Shown here: positions 62,847 to 64,000 of the stretch, piece by piece
How positions within the stretch are numbered: position 1 is the first letter of the stretch
How the letters are laid out: each line of letters opens with the position of its first letter
Assembly: GCF_028816475.1 (NCBI RefSeq)
Contig: NZ_CP118247.1
Coordinates: forward strand, 2,968,001 to 3,032,000
Direction of reading: 5' to 3'
Length of the DNA stretch: 64,000 nucleotides
DNA from: Devosia rhodophyticola
GTDB taxonomy: Bacteria; Pseudomonadota; Alphaproteobacteria; Rhizobiales; Devosiaceae
Notes under the pieces: model-generated
Told to the model about the DNA's origin: nothing
Databases searched by the model: none
The model's input: only the letters and a program-made list of their open reading frames with translations
Position numbers and translations under genes: made by a program

Positions 62847-64000
62847 GTGGCAAAGGGACTTTCAGTTAAGGCAATTGACGCGATCAAGCCGACCGAAAAA
62901 CGACAAGAAATCGCTGATGCGGCATGCCGCGGATTATATTTGGTGGTTCAGCCCACGGGTGTTCGCTCATGGAGCTTTCGGTATAGATCGCCCATCGACG
63001 CTAGGCCGCGAAAATTCACAATTGGCTCCTTGGACACAATCGGTCTTCAAGCTGCACGGGATGAGGCCGACGCGCTTCGTCTAAAGTTGCGGGGAGGAAT
63101 TGACCCATCGAGCGAGCGCCGCGCCGAACGGTCGAAGGCTCAGGACACTTCGCGTGACGTTGGCGCACTATTGGACACTTTCATTGCGCGGCATGTCGAA
63201 ACCAAAAAGGCTTCGACGGCGAAATTGCAAAAACAGCAAATCGAGGCAGACGTCCGCCCCTATTGGGAGGGGCGTAAGGTCGAGACCATATCTAGGGCGG
63301 ACATAAATGATTTGCTCGACAGGATTGTTGATCGTGGCGCTACCGTGCACGCCAACCGGGTATTTGCCTTGGTGCGAAAGTTTCTGAATTGGTGTGTGGA
63401 TCGTGGTGCCATTGAAAGGTCGCCCGCTCAGGGCATGAGAAGGCCGACGGATGAAGTCACGCGAATGCGGGTCTTGTCGGAGGACGAAATTCGCTGGCTT
63501 TGGGCGGCCACTGCCGACTGTGGCAACTTTGGCCAATGCGTACGGTTGCTATTGCTCACTGGCCAACGTCGAATGGAGGTTGGTGGAATGCGTCGGTCCG
63601 AGTTGGACCTTGCTTCGCCCCAGCCATTTTGGACCATACCGGCCGCCCGCACGAAAAACGGTCGCGAGCACATGGTGCCGCTCGTGCCTACTGCGGTCGC
63701 GGAACTTGAGCGCGTTCCGCAATTTGCGGGATCTGATCTTGTATTTACTCTTGATGGTGTCACCGTCAGCTCAGGGTGGTCAAAATCGAAGTCAAGGCTT
63801 GATGTTGCAATGCTAGCTGTGGCGCAGAACGAGGCACTAGACGAGGGTAGGGCGCCCCCAGACGCCATTCCTACTTGGACCTTGCATGACCTACGTCGTA
63901 CCTGCGCGAGTGGACTGGCGCGATTACGCCAGTCGCCCCACGTCATTGAAGCATTGCTCAATCACAAGAGCGGTCAGGTGTCGGGGGTGGCAGCGGTTTA
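62847..64000 (+). CDS. Tyrosine-type site-specific integrase, DUF4102 family (partial, runs off the window)
   Basis: The 384 codons present hold an N-terminal DUF4102 domain (LSVKAIDAIKPTEKRQEIADAACRGLYLVVQPTG), a core-binding domain, and the catalytic domain with Arg in LLLLTGQRRMEVGGMRRSELD, HxxR in TLHDLRRTCASG and a later His in LNHKSG. GTG start at 62847 with GGGAGGGA upstream. It is oriented away from the tRNA-Arg fragment into the element. The catalytic Tyr lies beyond the right edge. Confidence 0.92.
   Translation, partial: MAKGLSVKAIDAIKPTEKRQEIADAACRGLYLVVQPTGVRSWSFRYRSPIDARPRKFTIGSLDTIGLQAARDEADALRLKLRGGIDPSSERRAERSKAQDTSRDVGALLDTFIARHVETKKASTAKLQKQQIEADVRPYWEGRKVETISRADINDLLDRIVDRGATVHANRVFALVRKFLNWCVDRGAIERSPAQGMRRPTDEVTRMRVLSEDEIRWLWAATADCGNFGQCVRLLLLTGQRRMEVGGMRRSELDLASPQPFWTIPAARTKNGREHMVPLVPTAVAELERVPQFAGSDLVFTLDGVTVSSGWSKSKSRLDVAMLAVAQNEALDEGRAPPDAIPTWTLHDLRRTCASGLARLRQSPHVIEALLNHKSGQVSGVAAV

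Overview
The window looks like the chromosome of an alphaproteobacterium of the order Hyphomicrobiales, probably Devosia-like. The supporting genes are typical of that group: a bacterial transglutaminase-like cysteine peptidase, DUF3126, a PAS_5-type PAS protein, a DUF2336 protein, a double PilZ protein, a double cold-shock protein and FAD/UbiH-type housekeeping enzymes. The genus is an inference from gene content only.

Layout. 1-25.6 kb is ordinary core genome: the 3' end of gnd, a Tet-like MFS pump, cysE, folE, hisI, an iron-sulfur scaffold, yidD, thrS, arfB, nadK, two tRNA-Glu genes, gloA and several small conserved or exported proteins. 25.9-30.8 kb is an RND efflux operon (MarR/GbsR-type regulator, adaptor, pump) with a dyad operator. 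31.8-39.2 kb is a curli (functional amyloid) locus on the minus strand: four curlin-repeat proteins, CsgF, CsgG and a final secreted Inh-like/SH3-like protein. CsgE and CsgD are not visible. 39.9-41.0 kb is an Xre/MbcA-RES toxin-antitoxin pair with its operator. 41.1-42.3 kb is decayed DNA: a tRNA-3'-like sequence, a phage-like ORF and an ABC ATPase fragment.

42.4-61.0 kb is a sugar catabolic island whose core (AraC regulator, GH36 alpha-galactosidase, peptide-family binding protein, two permeases, two ATPases, second GH36 enzyme) has the same composition as the alpha-galactoside (agp/aga) locus of Sinorhizobium meliloti. It is followed by a galactonate-dehydratase-like enolase-superfamily enzyme, a FadR-type GntR regulator, an aldose 1-epimerase and an SDR dehydrogenase. 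A simple reading is: import of melibiose/raffinose-type alpha-galactosides, hydrolysis in the cytoplasm, then oxidation and dehydration of galactose by a De Ley-Doudoroff-type route; the kinase and aldolase of that route are not in the window. The unusual part is that a phytanoyl-CoA dioxygenase-family gene plus a paralogous AraC regulator stands at each end of this locus.

61.0-62.6 kb again contains fragments (a truncated glycosyltransferase 25). At 62.63 kb the 3' half of a tRNA-Arg(TCT) gene is followed by a tyrosine integrase that runs off the right edge, so a tRNA-integrated element begins there.

Data quality. At least nine conserved genes (yidD, thrS twice, a lytic transglycosylase, the DUF2336 gene, the first AraC gene, both GH36 genes, one ABC permease, the aldose epimerase) are split by one-base frameshifts, nearly all inside mononucleotide runs. 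Because thrS is essential and hit twice, these are best read as sequencing/assembly errors. Coordinates given for these genes span the repaired reading frame.
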